A DNA stretch of 51,792 nt from Betaproteobacteria bacterium (GTDB lineage Bacteria; Pseudomonadota; Gammaproteobacteria; Burkholderiales; Rhodocyclaceae): contig WQYV01000008.1 in NCBI GenBank assembly GCA_009781085.1, positions 1 to 51,792 of the forward strand, written 5' to 3'. Below, in pieces: positions 35,747-44,771 of the stretch (positions within the stretch are counted from its first letter, which is position 1; each line of letters starts with the position of its first letter). The notes beneath the pieces are model-generated. The model was given only the letters and a program-made list of their open reading frames with translations. It did not search any database and was not told the DNA's origin. Position numbers and translations under genes: made by a program.

Positions 35747-37159
35747 TCAATAGGCGTTCCGATCCCTCGCGATGATCAACGCAGTTTTGATGATGATCCA
35801 GAAGTCCAAGCTCAATGACCAATTACGCAGGTATTCGAGGTCATACTCAATGCGCTTTTCCATTTTGTCGATGGTTTCCGTTTCACCCCGATAGCCATTG
35901 ACCTGTGCCCATCCAGTGATACCCGGTTTGACCTTGTGGCGGATCATGTAGCCCTTGATCGCTCTCCGGTAAGTCTCGTTGTGCGCGACCGCGTGCGGGC
36001 GCGGGCCGACGATGCTCATCCTGCCCTGGAGTACATTGACGAACTGTGGCAGTTCGTCCAGTGACGTTTTACGGATAAACGCGCCAAATCGCGTAATGCG
36101 TGCATCGTCCTTCGTGGCCTGTTTGACGACCGCACCATCGTCGCAGGCTGTCATTGAACGGAATTTGTAAACGAGGATTTCCTTGCCGTCGAGGCCATAA
36201 CGCCTCTGTTTGAAGATGGCTGGCCCTGGAGAGGACAGCTTCACGCCAAGAGCCAGCAATAGCATCAACGGAAGCAGCAACAGCAGGATGAGGGACGAGA
36301 GCACAATATCTGAGGTGCGCTTGACGAGGCCGTTGAAGCCGGTGAAAGGGGTTTCGCAAACTGCGACGACCGGCATGTTTCCCACGGTATCGAACCGACC
36401 CTGGATGAGGTCAGTGATGAAAATGTCCGGGACGAAATAAATCGAGGCGGTCGTGTCCTTGAGGCTGTCGAGCAGGCTGAGGATGTAAGGCTGGGTCGCC
36501 ATCGGCAGTGCTAGGTAAATGGCTTCGACATGGTTCTGCTTGACGTATTCCGACAGGTCGAGCAGGCTTCCTTTGATTGGGGCAGGGATGCCGGTTGGAA
36601 AATCGTCGGGGCTGCGATCATCAAAGAAACCGAGGACATGGGTGCCAAGGTAAGGGTCGCTCTGGAATTGTTCCGCGAGGCAGATACCAATATCGTTGAT
36701 TCCGGCAATGACGGCGGTTCGCAAATTGCTCGGCGAGGAGATTACGCGCGGGAGCACGAACTTCATGGCGGCGTAAGAAACACCGTATACGACGGGTGTG
36801 GCGACAATCCAGGCAAACAGGACGTTTTCCGGGAAATTGATGATGTAGCCCGTGGTGAAGCCAAAGGCTCCCATAATGCAGATGAACAGCAGCCAACTGG
36901 TTAGTAGTTTCCTCAGTACCCGGCGCGGCCTTTCATGAAAAGATGTTTCGCCAGGGAAAGTCACGGCAAACGATAGGGTACAGAGGATAACGTAGGACGG
37001 GCCGATGTCTTGGCCGTAGTAAGCGGCAACTGCCAGCAGGCAGGCAACGATGATAGAAGGGTAAAGAAAAGCCCCAATGGCCATGCTTAACGTAAAGCTG
37101 GCACGTTGGAGCACGTTCCCTTTCAATGGGCGTTTACTGTATCCGTTATATTGAAGCAT
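35747..37159 (-). CDS. epsB: Undecaprenyl-phosphate glucose phosphotransferase (EpsB/WcaJ family)
   Basis: A 470-residue polyprenyl-phosphate hexose-1-phosphate transferase that starts exopolysaccharide repeat units on the lipid carrier. Four N-terminal helices, a CoA-binding-like cytoplasmic domain, a further membrane segment near 290-310, and the catalytic C-terminal domain with KFRSM, TSLDELPQ and GRMSIVGPRPH. It sits on the minus strand with the PEP-CTERM gene, across from the epsL-G operon. The name epsB follows Methylobacillus usage; wcaJ-like would be equally valid. Confidence 0.88.
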   Translation of the reverse strand: MLQYNGYSKRPLKGNVLQRASFTLSMAIGAFLYPSIIVACLLAVAAYYGQDIGPSYVILCTLSFAVTFPGETSFHERPRRVLRKLLTSWLLFICIMGAFGFTTGYIINFPENVLFAWIVATPVVYGVSYAAMKFVLPRVISSPSNLRTAVIAGINDIGICLAEQFQSDPYLGTHVLGFFDDRSPDDFPTGIPAPIKGSLLDLSEYVKQNHVEAIYLALPMATQPYILSLLDSLKDTTASIYFVPDIFITDLIQGRFDTVGNMPVVAVCETPFTGFNGLVKRTSDIVLSSLILLLLLPLMLLLALGVKLSSPGPAIFKQRRYGLDGKEILVYKFRSMTACDDGAVVKQATKDDARITRFGAFIRKTSLDELPQFVNVLQGRMSIVGPRPHAVAHNETYRRAIKGYMIRHKVKPGITGWAQVNGYRGETETIDKMEKRIEYDLEYLRNWSLSLDFWIIIKTALIIARDRNAY

Positions 37160-37242
37160 CCCCCATTATTATACGAAGTGGACTTGAACAGTAAGCAATC
37201 TGGCCGGTAGTGAAACAACTTGTGCGTTTTTTGGGTTTGAAC

Positions 37243-37286
37243 CATAAAGCTGGCCGGATGCCCAAAGGCATCCGGCCAGCTTTATG
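37243..37286 (-). terminator. Perfect 20-bp-stem hairpin downstream of the PEP-CTERM gene
   Basis: 37243-37262 is fully complementary to 37267-37286, with loop CAAA (TTTG on the minus strand), stem rich in GC in the middle and AT at the base. It lies 30 bases after the PEP-CTERM stop and before the epsB start. The minus strand continues GTTCAAACCC with no long T-run, but the stem is strong enough to end or protect the transcript. Confidence 0.7.
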
Positions 37287-37316
37287 CCTACAGGCTGCGT
37301 GAGGCCAGCCTTAACC

Positions 37317-37877
37317 TTAATTTACATGCATCTTCCGGCGGCGCGCGACCATCCCGACAACGCCCAGACCCGCGAGCAGCATTGCGTATTCGGCGGGTTC
37401 GGGAACCGCAGCTGCCATGTTAAGGCCATAGTAACCGTTCCCCGTGTTAGTGCCGGCAAGCAGGAGCGTGTAGCCACCAGTCCAAGCCGGATCAAAAGCG
37501 AAGGTTCCGTACAACGTGAGACCGTTGACATATTGATTGACTTGAGTGGGGGTTACATCAGTGAGGTTGTTCAGACCGTTTTGGTTGTTCCCCGTGAATT
37601 TACCCTGGTACAGGAAAAATTCCAAACCGTTCACATTGAAACAGCCCCCGCCGTTACAGGTAGTGCTGATCGTGACGGTGGAGTCGGCATTAAGAACAAG
37701 GTCGGATACATCAAAGGTATACCAGTCGGCAACATCGGTGCCATTAAAATCATTGCCGCCAGCCAATGTGGTACCTGGGGAAAGCTCGCCAAGATAACCT
37801 ACGAAGTTAGCTTGCGCGAAAGCGGTACAGCCCAATCCCAGAATGACGGCGACAGCAGTTTTTTTGAGTTGTAGCAT
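37317..37877 (-). CDS. PEP-CTERM sorting-domain protein
   Basis: A 186-residue secreted protein. Signal peptide at 1-22 (basic LKK, hydrophobic core, AFAQA), a beta-rich middle rich in Gly, Asn and Thr with a paired-Cys CNGGGC, and the C-terminal signal: VPEP, a hydrophobic helix and RRRK. Such proteins are cut and anchored by exosortase in EPS-producing bacteria. The ATG at 37877 has GAGGAG six bases upstream; the longer ORF is ignored. The middle domain is not recognised. No exosortase gene is in the window, so it must be encoded elsewhere. Confidence 0.9.
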   Translation of the reverse strand: MLQLKKTAVAVILGLGCTAFAQANFVGYLGELSPGTTLAGGNDFNGTDVADWYTFDVSDLVLNADSTVTISTTCNGGGCFNVNGLEFFLYQGKFTGNNQNGLNNLTDVTPTQVNQYVNGLTLYGTFAFDPAWTGGYTLLLAGTNTGNGYYGLNMAAAVPEPAEYAMLLAGLGVVGMVARRRKMHVN

Positions 37878-38950
37878 GTGGTTCTCCTCGTGAAAAATAA
37901 CACCGTTGAAACAAAACCATAAAAGCCAGCATGTGAGACCAGCAAAAATCATGCCTATTTTAAAGTACATTTTTTATATATTCATTATTTGCAGTGCCGT
38001 ACCAACGTGCGGTGGGTGTTGGAAATCGATTTTCACCATCTAGTTGATGTTTAATGAGATTTATTATGAACTGATGTATCAATATAAATAATTGCGACAT
38101 CGTGATTAAGCATATCCATGCAGCAGGGTTGCGTATGGTTTTCTTTTATCAGTTCCCTTTGCTTTAAGGCAAAGCGCGGAGTCAATGTTGTTTTTGCGGT
38201 GCAATGTGAAAAAAGTCGGATGTTTTTACACTTTTTTTTGGGTGTTAAATTTGTCACAAACTTGAGGCAACCAAACAATAACCCTCTCGCCTTCCGCCCG
38301 TACAGATACTGCATATGATGGTCAACTCAGTTTTGCGACTGAGCAGATGTCGATAATTTTTACACTTGATAGATACTAGCGTGATGGTTTGAACGTTTTC
38401 AACCTGGGTGCGGATATCCGGCCTCATGGCTGACATGGCTACGCACTCTGCGAAAGGCCAAGCCAGCACCAAACAAATTCAACGATTATTTATCTTATCG
38501 GTTGTATTTTTGTCTATTCACGACCTATCATGCATGCCGCGCTGGCGCATGATTGGTGGCGGAAGTTGGTTTCGTGGTGTATCTACTTGATAGCTTGGGC
38601 TGTTTTCCATAGATTTAGCGTGAAACTGATACAGTTGCAGTGCCTGGATGAAGCATAGGTGCAGCAATTGTCGCGTAAATCATGTATGGTTCTGCCTGGG
38701 GCGGTTGTCCGCTTGGCAAACCAAACCGTGGGGTCAAGGCCGTTTTGTGGCGAGGATGGTAGGCGTCGGATGTTCTATACTCTTTCCCGGAGCATGAGTT
38801 TTGTCAAACAGAAGTAACAACCCTGTAGGAACCTTACAAATTCCGCCTGCGGATGGGCGCTATGTATGCGGGGCGCATGAACTTTGCCGCCGGGCAGGCG
38901 TCGATCATAAATAGTGATTCTTTCTACGATTGAGTCAGAGGTTTTTGTCC
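37878..38950. other. Long intergenic region between the PEP-CTERM gene and epsL
   Basis: 1073 bases, AT-rich in the left half, with no convincing gene; ORFs of 60-87 codons here lack ribosome binding sites and family features. A hairpin-like stretch near 38205-38236 (GTGAAAAA...TTTTTACAC then eight Ts) and a sigma-S-like -10 element at 38775-38781 are the only sites I can point to. Its size suits a regulatory region for two divergent EPS transcripts. Confidence 0.5.
38775..38781 (+). promoter_or_regulatory. Possible RpoS-type extended -10 element before epsL
   Basis: TCTATACT spans 38774-38781 and matches the sigma-S preference CTATACT with C at -13. No good -35 hexamer stands 17 bases upstream, which sigma-S tolerates. 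It is 170 bases before the epsL ATG. Confidence 0.35.
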
Positions 38951-40186
38951 ATGAACAACGAGAAACAACGCAGGTTTACCGCCATGTCGGTTGGCGGGAT
39001 GGCTATATTGCTGTTTTTACAGGCGGTTCCGGCTGTCGCGCAGGAAGACGATTCGAGAAACCCGTTCAGTTTCTCGGCTTCGCAGTCTTTTAGTTACGAC
39101 AGTAACATATACAAGTACCCGGATAACGCGACGCCGAAAGATGGGAGGCGCAATGATTCCTTTTCCATCACTAACCTGGGCGTCAATTTCGACAAAGACT
39201 ACAGCCGACAGTCTTTCCATGCCGGGCTTTCCTTAGGCAAAACTCTTTACCGCGTCCATTCAGAGCAAAACAACACCTCTGGGAATGGGCGGTTGCTCTG
39301 GAACTGGCGGGCAGGGGATCGTTGGAGTGGTGACCTTGGGTATAGCTATAGCGTGGATTCCATCAATTTTGACAGCGTTTACATCGATGCTGACCGTCAA
39401 AAGATCATGCGGCATCTTGGCCGTGCTAACGTCAGTGCCGATTTCTGGTGGCATCCGGACTGGGCGACGGGGCTCGCTTTCTCAGATGTCCGTAACAGCT
39501 ATGCCAATGACGTCATGCAATATGACAAGTACAATTCGCAGAGTGTAAGCCTGAACCTTACTTACCGGCCTTCTACCGGCAACCGCATCGTATTGGGCTA
39601 CGTCTTCGAACAGGGCGAGTATCCGAACCAGCCAGAGGTTGCCGGATCTTTGCGGGACTGGAACCGGCGTGACCTGCGGCTTTCTGGGCAATGGCGGTTG
39701 ACGGGCGTCTCGCAATTGAGCGGTTATGTCGGATATACGGAACGCACCTACAGCTTGGCATCCAACCGGGATTTTTCAGGGGTCACAGGTAAGCTTGCGT
39801 TCCATTGGACGCCGACCGGAAAGGCACTCATCGATTTATCCTGGCGTCGAGAGATTGGTGCGGAACAGGACCTGATTTCAAATTATGCCGTGTCACAGGG
39901 CTGGGCTGTGCAACCGACCTGGGTGTTTACCAGCAAGATTCGGATTGGGGCTAGTTACGAGTATCTGAATCGCGATTATGGGGGAGATCCTGGTATCCTG
40001 CCAGGGTGGCTAGTGCCGCCGAGCAACCCAAAAGAAGCCAAAGTAAAGTCTTATGGCCTTAATCTTCAGTATTTGCCCATTCCCAGCGCCAATATTACTC
40101 TTGGGTATCGGCGTTATGAGCGCAGCGCGGAACTCAACGGTTACCGTGGGCAGGCTATGTGGCTATCGGGAAACATAACCTTTTGA
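38951..40186 (+). CDS. epsL: EpsL, outer-membrane beta-barrel protein of the EPS locus
   Basis: A 411-residue exported protein: signal peptide at about 1-31 (ends AVAQ-ED), then repeated amphipathic strands with aromatic girdles (SQSFSYDSNIY, NLGVNFDKDYSRQSFHAG, and so on) typical of a barrel, ending with the outer-membrane signal SGNITF. This fits the EpsL family found with exosortase-B loci, likely the export pore or a sensor. The ATG at 38951 is chosen over a TTG at 38930 since the signal peptide starts there. First gene of the epsLDEFG operon. Confidence 0.85.
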   Translation: MNNEKQRRFTAMSVGGMAILLFLQAVPAVAQEDDSRNPFSFSASQSFSYDSNIYKYPDNATPKDGRRNDSFSITNLGVNFDKDYSRQSFHAGLSLGKTLYRVHSEQNNTSGNGRLLWNWRAGDRWSGDLGYSYSVDSINFDSVYIDADRQKIMRHLGRANVSADFWWHPDWATGLAFSDVRNSYANDVMQYDKYNSQSVSLNLTYRPSTGNRIVLGYVFEQGEYPNQPEVAGSLRDWNRRDLRLSGQWRLTGVSQLSGYVGYTERTYSLASNRDFSGVTGKLAFHWTPTGKALIDLSWRREIGAEQDLISNYAVSQGWAVQPTWVFTSKIRIGASYEYLNRDYGGDPGILPGWLVPPSNPKEAKVKSYGLNLQYLPIPSANITLGYRRYERSAELNGYRGQAMWLSGNITF

Positions 40187-40320
40187 GGAAAGCGCATTTT
40201 TTATCATGTCCCGATATGGCATGATGCTTACTTATTTGGGTGGTACCGGCGGCTGGCCGATACTGTTATAGTGGTTTGCAAGCCTTTCGAGGAAGGCTGC
40301 TTTATTTTTGGAACGTGTTT

Positions 40321-41310
40321 ATGACCTCTCCAATACGTTATGTTGCGGCGTCACTTTGTGTCGCTGCATGGATGGCTGGCATGCTTGCCGGCTGCAATGC
40401 CAAAGAAGGTTCCGACAAGAAATCATCGCCTTCCCAGGTTGCCGTCAAGGTTAACAAGGAAGAAATCTCCGTTCATCAGGTCAACGACCTGCTTGCGCGC
40501 AGCAGCGGCAATGCCAACTTTTCGCCGGAACAGGCTGCAAAGGTGCGTTCATCCGTCGTGGAGCGGCTCATCGACCAGGAATTGTTGCTGGAACAGGCCA
40601 AAAACAGCAAACTCGACCGTAATCCGGCCGTGATGCAGATGATCGATTTTGCTCGTCGTGAAATCCTTGCCCGCGCTTATGGCGAGCAGGTCATGGGCAA
40701 TGTGTTGCAGCCAACTGAAACGCAAATCAACAAGTTTTACGATGACAACCCTGAGTTGTTCTCCAAACGGCGCATCTATAACTTGCAAGAGATCGGTATT
40801 CAGGTGGCGCCCGAACGCTTCGACGAAGTGCGTGCGCGCGTTGAAGGTGCAAACGGCAACCTCCAGCAGGTCATGGCATGGTTCAGCGAGCAGAAAATCC
40901 CGGTTGCCGTCAACGCAGGCATCAAACCGGCGGAACAGATTCCGCTTGCGATACTCAAGAACCTTGCCCAAATGAAAATAGAGGAGGGCAAGGGAGGGGT
41001 GGCTCTTGCACGGACGCCGATGGGGGCAGCTCTTGTTATTGTCACTGCCGCAAGGGATGAACCCGTTGACCGCGCTACGGCGAAACCCGTTATTCAGAGG
41101 ATACTGCTCAATCAGGCACGCGGCGAAAGTCTTGGCGCCGAAATCAAACGGTTACGTGGCATGGCTTCCATCAATTATGGCGAGGGCTTTGCCGCGCCAT
41201 CTGCCGAACAACCGCCTGCTGCGGAGCAAGCCCCGGCCACGCAGCCTGATGCTGCCCCTGAAGATTCCATCCACTCGATCCTTGAAAAGGGAGCCGTCAA
41301 GCTGAAATAA
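40321..41310 (+). CDS. epsD: EpsD, peptidyl-prolyl isomerase-like lipoprotein
   Basis: A 329-residue lipoprotein with lipobox LAGC (C25), an N-terminal SurA-like helical part (VNKEEISVHQVNDLLAR onward) and a parvulin-type PPIase region from about 150-270 with DNPELFSKRRIYNLQEI. The C-terminus is Pro/Ala/Gln-rich, then SIHSILEKG. EpsD family members accompany epsE-F-G and probably fold export components in the periplasm. The ATG at 40321 is required for the signal peptide; the upstream ORF extension is discarded. Confidence 0.85.
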   Translation: MTSPIRYVAASLCVAAWMAGMLAGCNAKEGSDKKSSPSQVAVKVNKEEISVHQVNDLLARSSGNANFSPEQAAKVRSSVVERLIDQELLLEQAKNSKLDRNPAVMQMIDFARREILARAYGEQVMGNVLQPTETQINKFYDDNPELFSKRRIYNLQEIGIQVAPERFDEVRARVEGANGNLQQVMAWFSEQKIPVAVNAGIKPAEQIPLAILKNLAQMKIEEGKGGVALARTPMGAALVIVTAARDEPVDRATAKPVIQRILLNQARGESLGAEIKRLRGMASINYGEGFAAPSAEQPPAAEQAPATQPDAAPEDSIHSILEKGAVKLK

Positions 41311-41335
41311 AAAGACGGTAACGCCAAAAAGCTTC

Positions 41336-41374
41336 CGCCGGGGCTGCGATCCATGTGGTGTCGCGGCTCCGGCG
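41336..41374 (+). terminator. GC-rich hairpin between epsD and epsE
   Basis: CGCCGGGGCTGCGA (41336-41349) pairs with TCGCGGCTCCGGCG (41361-41374), 14 bp with two wobbles, loop of 11. No T-run follows, so it may be an attenuator or RNA-stability element within the operon rather than an end. Confidence 0.5.
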
Positions 41375-41417
41375 TCTGTCAAAACGACTGACTTAACGAT
41401 CACAGGGCAAAACACAA

Positions 41418-42242
41418 ATGATTTCCCGATTCCTTCGTCCCTTGAGCATCCTTGTCCTGGCTGCTCTGGGCTTTGTCGGTGTGGCGCAAGCTGCGGACGA
41501 ACGTGAATACGTTCTCGGGCCGGGCGATGTTGTTCGCATCACGGTGTTCCAGAATCCGGACCTCACAACCGAGACGCGCGTCTCCGAGAACGGCATGTTG
41601 TCTTTTCCGCTGCTCGGCGCGGTTTCCGTAGGTGGCAAGAGCACGTCTGCTGCGGAACAGGAGATTGCTACCCGCCTGAAGGACGGCGGTTTCGTACGCC
41701 AGCCGCAAGTCAATGTGTTACCGATACAAATCCGTGGCAACCAGGTTTCCGTGCTTGGGCAGGTCAACAGGCCAGGACGTTTCCCGCTTGAAACTGCGAA
41801 CCTACGCCTTACCGATATGATTGCCGCCGCTGGTGGAATCGTTGCTGGTGGTATGGGCTCAGGCGGGGCTGATGTCGTGATCTTTGTTGGGATGCGCAAC
41901 GGTAAACAGGTACGCCGCGAAATCGACATACCATTACTATTCCTCAACGGCGACATGTCGAACGACATGGTAATGGCCGGCGGGGACATCATCTATGTAC
42001 ATCGCGCACCGATGTTCTACATCTATGGGGAAGTCAACCGGCCAGGTGCTTTTCGCCTTGAACGCAACATGAGCGTAATGCAGGGTTTGGCTACAGGCGG
42101 GGGAACCACGTCGCGTGGGACCACGCGCGGGCTTCGCATCCATCGGCGCATGCCTGATGGTTCCCTTAAAGTAGTGGAACCCGGACTCGATGACCTCCTG
42201 AAAGCAGATGACGTGATCTACGTCAAAGAAAGCTTGTTCTGA
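41418..42242 (+). CDS. epsE: EpsE, polysaccharide export protein (Wza/OPX family)
   Basis: A 274-residue periplasmic/outer-membrane export protein. Signal peptide at about 1-25 (AQA cleavage); no lipobox cysteine, unlike E. coli Wza. Then the poly_export domain with YVLGPGDVVRITVFQ (30-44) and SLBB repeats containing VLGQVNRPGRF and IYGEVNRPGAF. OPX proteins connect the inner-membrane EpsF/EpsG pair to the outer membrane. Next gene epsF starts 10 bases later. Confidence 0.92.
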   Translation: MISRFLRPLSILVLAALGFVGVAQAADEREYVLGPGDVVRITVFQNPDLTTETRVSENGMLSFPLLGAVSVGGKSTSAAEQEIATRLKDGGFVRQPQVNVLPIQIRGNQVSVLGQVNRPGRFPLETANLRLTDMIAAAGGIVAGGMGSGGADVVIFVGMRNGKQVRREIDIPLLFLNGDMSNDMVMAGGDIIYVHRAPMFYIYGEVNRPGAFRLERNMSVMQGLATGGGTTSRGTTRGLRIHRRMPDGSLKVVEPGLDDLLKADDVIYVKESLF

Positions 42243-42252
42243 TCAGTTGCCT

Positions 42253-43653
42253 ATGACGTTTCAACAATTTCTTCTCGTTCTGAAGGCTCGCAGGTGGCTT
42301 ATCTTCGCCGTCTTGTCCAGCGCGGTGCTTTTAACGCTGGTGATCAGCCTAATATTGCCAAAACAATATACTGCCACCGCTTCGCTGGTGGTTGATATGA
42401 AAGCAACTGACCCCTTGTTAGGTGCACCCCAGGCGCTCCAGGGCTACTTGGCGACCCAGATCGACATTATCAATTCTGAACGCGTTGCCCAGCGTGTGGT
42501 TGCTTTGACCGGGATGGATCAGATTGGTGATTTTCGGGATCAATGGCGCGAGGAAACGAAAGGGGAGGGAGGAGAAGTAGGGTTCCGGGTTTGGCTGGCC
42601 GGAGTGCTTAAGAAGCGGTTGGATGTGCGTCCTTCGACGACGCGGGATAGCAATGTTATTAGCATAAGTTATCAGGCTCCTAACCCAAAATTCGCTGCAG
42701 CGATTGCGAACGCTTTTGCCCAAGCGTACATAGAGACCAACGTCGAACTCAAGGTGAATCCCGCGAAGCAGTATAAGGACTGGTTTGATAAACAGACCAA
42801 AGAAGTGCGTGATGACCTCGAAACCGCCCAACGCAAACTTTCTGCATACGAGCAGGAAAATGGTGTCCTGGCTGGGGATGGCCGCTTCGATGTCGAAAAC
42901 ACGCGGCTGGCAGATCTCAACAGTCAGCTTTCGTTAGCGCAAGGACAGCGTGCGGAAAGCAGTTCACGCCAAAGTCAGGTTGCCTCTGCTGAATCCCTGC
43001 CTGAAGTCATGGCCAATCCGGTGATTGCCAACCTCAAGACGGAACTGACGCAGCTTGAGACGAATCGTAGCCAATTATCCGAACGGTATGGTCCGAATCA
43101 TCCAACGATACGCGAATTAAATGAGAAAATTGCTGAACAGCGCCAGCGCCTGACAGCGGAAACCCAGCGCGTGGCAAATTCGCTTGGTACGACTTCCCGC
43201 ATTAGTACGGTACGCATTAAGGAATTGACTGAGGCAGTCGAGAAGCAAAAGGCGATTGTGCTCGAATTCAAGAAACACCGGGACCAAATCGCGGTATTTC
43301 AACGCGACATCGAAAACGCTCAAAAAGCATACGATCTCGTTACCCAGCGCCTTGCGCAGACGACTCTCGAAAGCCAGACGCAGCAGACCAATGTTTCGGT
43401 TCTGACCCCTGCAACGCCTCCCCTGACGCACTCCAGCCCAAAGCCCTTGCTCAACACGGTAATCGCCACGTTTCTTGGCATCCTGCTTGGTGTTGGCGTA
43501 GCGTTATTGCTTGAATTGCACGACCAGCGTGTGCGGGGGATCGAAGACCTCGTGCAGAACATGGATGCTCCCCTCCTCGGGGTCATCCCTGGATTGGATA
43601 AGCCACGTTCACGTACCAGTTTCCGTGCTTTCCGTCGTCCGGCTGCTGCTTAG
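42253..43653 (+). CDS. epsF: EpsF, chain length determinant protein (Wzz/PCP family)
   Basis: A 466-residue inner-membrane polysaccharide co-polymerase. Transmembrane helix at about 17-38, large periplasmic part with long coiled coils (about 175-370), a Pro-rich PPLTHSSPKP motif just before the second helix (about 400-422), and a short cytoplasmic tail. It sets chain length and pairs with the kinase EpsG. The ATG at 42253 has no clear ribosome binding site; a TTG at 42247 is in frame. Confidence 0.9.
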   Translation: MTFQQFLLVLKARRWLIFAVLSSAVLLTLVISLILPKQYTATASLVVDMKATDPLLGAPQALQGYLATQIDIINSERVAQRVVALTGMDQIGDFRDQWREETKGEGGEVGFRVWLAGVLKKRLDVRPSTTRDSNVISISYQAPNPKFAAAIANAFAQAYIETNVELKVNPAKQYKDWFDKQTKEVRDDLETAQRKLSAYEQENGVLAGDGRFDVENTRLADLNSQLSLAQGQRAESSSRQSQVASAESLPEVMANPVIANLKTELTQLETNRSQLSERYGPNHPTIRELNEKIAEQRQRLTAETQRVANSLGTTSRISTVRIKELTEAVEKQKAIVLEFKKHRDQIAVFQRDIENAQKAYDLVTQRLAQTTLESQTQQTNVSVLTPATPPLTHSSPKPLLNTVIATFLGILLGVGVALLLELHDQRVRGIEDLVQNMDAPLLGVIPGLDKPRSRTSFRAFRRPAAA

Positions 43654-43670
43654 GAAGGATAGGAAAGAAG

Positions 43671-44768
43671 ATGAATGACGAGGCTACTAACGCGCACTTT
43701 TCCAATTTGGGTGAACAATCTCTTGGTGAGATTCTGGTATCGATCGGGCGGATTTCTCCTGAAGATGCCGAGCTTATCTACAGGGAGCAAAAAAAACGGA
43801 AGTTACGATTTGGCGAGGCGGCAGTTACGCTTGGCCTTGTAACAGAAGAAGATATTCAATTCGCATTGTCTCATCAATTCCGGTATCCCTATTTGCAGCG
43901 TGGGGAGAGTAAGGTTTCGGAAACCATTGTAGCGGCATATAACCCGTTTTCCCCCCAAGTGGAAGCGTTGCGCGCAATCCGCAGCCAACTGATGCTGCGC
44001 TGGTTCAATGGCACTGGATCTAGGGCGCTTGCGATCGTAAGCCCGGAAAAAGGGGAAGGGCGCTCTTGGTTCGTAGCTAATTTGGCGGTCGTGTTTTCGC
44101 AATTGGGTGCGAGGACATTACTGATTGATACGGATCTTCGTGACCCGGGGCTTCACCGCCTTTTTGGGATTAGCAACCGGAACGGGCTTTCATCCATCCT
44201 GGGGGGGCGCGCTACCGGCAATGTCGTATTCAAAGTCCCGTCTTTGGTAGATCTTTCCGTTCTCCCTTCCGGTCCGACACCCCCGAACCCCCAAGAATTA
44301 CTAACTCGTCCCTTGCTGGATCGAATGATTGCGCAGTTGGCCAATAGTTTTGACGTTATCCTCATCGATACTCCTCCCGCTTCCATGTATGCCGAGAGCG
44401 TGGCGATTGCATCGCGGGCGGGCGGGGCGTTGATCGTGTGCAGGCAGGATCAAACGCGGGTACGTAACCTCGATGCGCTTTGCGCCAGGCTGCGGGACGC
44501 TAATGTCGTGATTGCGGGAAGCGTACTCAATGGCAGCAAGGGTAAATTAGATGCTTTGCGGGTAGAACAGGCAAGAAATCAAGGAGTAACATTTGCATCG
44601 CGTTTGGGGTTGGAATGGAAGGCGCTTGGCAACAACAGCCGCACAAAGTTACTTCAACAACGGGATCGCCCAGTTCGAACGGTTTTCCCTGATAACTCAG
44701 GCAAAAAGGATACGATGACGGAAGGAGCCGTTGTGTTGGATGCAGACTCCGAGCCGCTTTCCAAATAG
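43671..44768 (+). CDS. epsG: EpsG, chain-length-determinant tyrosine kinase-like protein with N-terminal MshEN-like domain
   Basis: A 365-residue cytoplasmic BY-kinase-like ATPase. Residues 17-69 form two linked copies of the MshEN pattern (SLGEILVSIGRIS...Q40; RFGEAAVTLGLVT...Q69), a domain known to bind c-di-GMP in other proteins. The kinase core has Walker A SPEKGEGRS (124-132) with Arg where Lys is usual, Walker A' LLIDTDLRDP and Walker B ILIDTPPAS. The C-terminal tail has no Tyr cluster. AGGAAAGAAG precedes the ATG. It completes the EpsF/EpsG export pair. Confidence 0.88.
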   Translation: MNDEATNAHFSNLGEQSLGEILVSIGRISPEDAELIYREQKKRKLRFGEAAVTLGLVTEEDIQFALSHQFRYPYLQRGESKVSETIVAAYNPFSPQVEALRAIRSQLMLRWFNGTGSRALAIVSPEKGEGRSWFVANLAVVFSQLGARTLLIDTDLRDPGLHRLFGISNRNGLSSILGGRATGNVVFKVPSLVDLSVLPSGPTPPNPQELLTRPLLDRMIAQLANSFDVILIDTPPASMYAESVAIASRAGGALIVCRQDQTRVRNLDALCARLRDANVVIAGSVLNGSKGKLDALRVEQARNQGVTFASRLGLEWKALGNNSRTKLLQQRDRPVRTVFPDNSGKKDTMTEGAVVLDADSEPLSK

Positions 44769-44771
44769 CCA

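Noticed and set aside
37284-37874. 196-codon plus-strand ORF
   Set aside because: Antisense to the PEP-CTERM gene, which has a signal peptide, sorting signal and ribosome binding site; it also starts inside the 20-bp hairpin.
37989-38004. Sigma-54-like element on the minus strand before the PEP-CTERM gene (TGGTACG...TGCAA)
   Set aside because: The GG and GC pairs are separated by 9 bases, not the required 10, so it is unlikely to work.
38408-38590. 60-codon ORF in the epsL upstream region
   Set aside because: No ribosome binding site, no recognisable feature, and typical chance length for this region.
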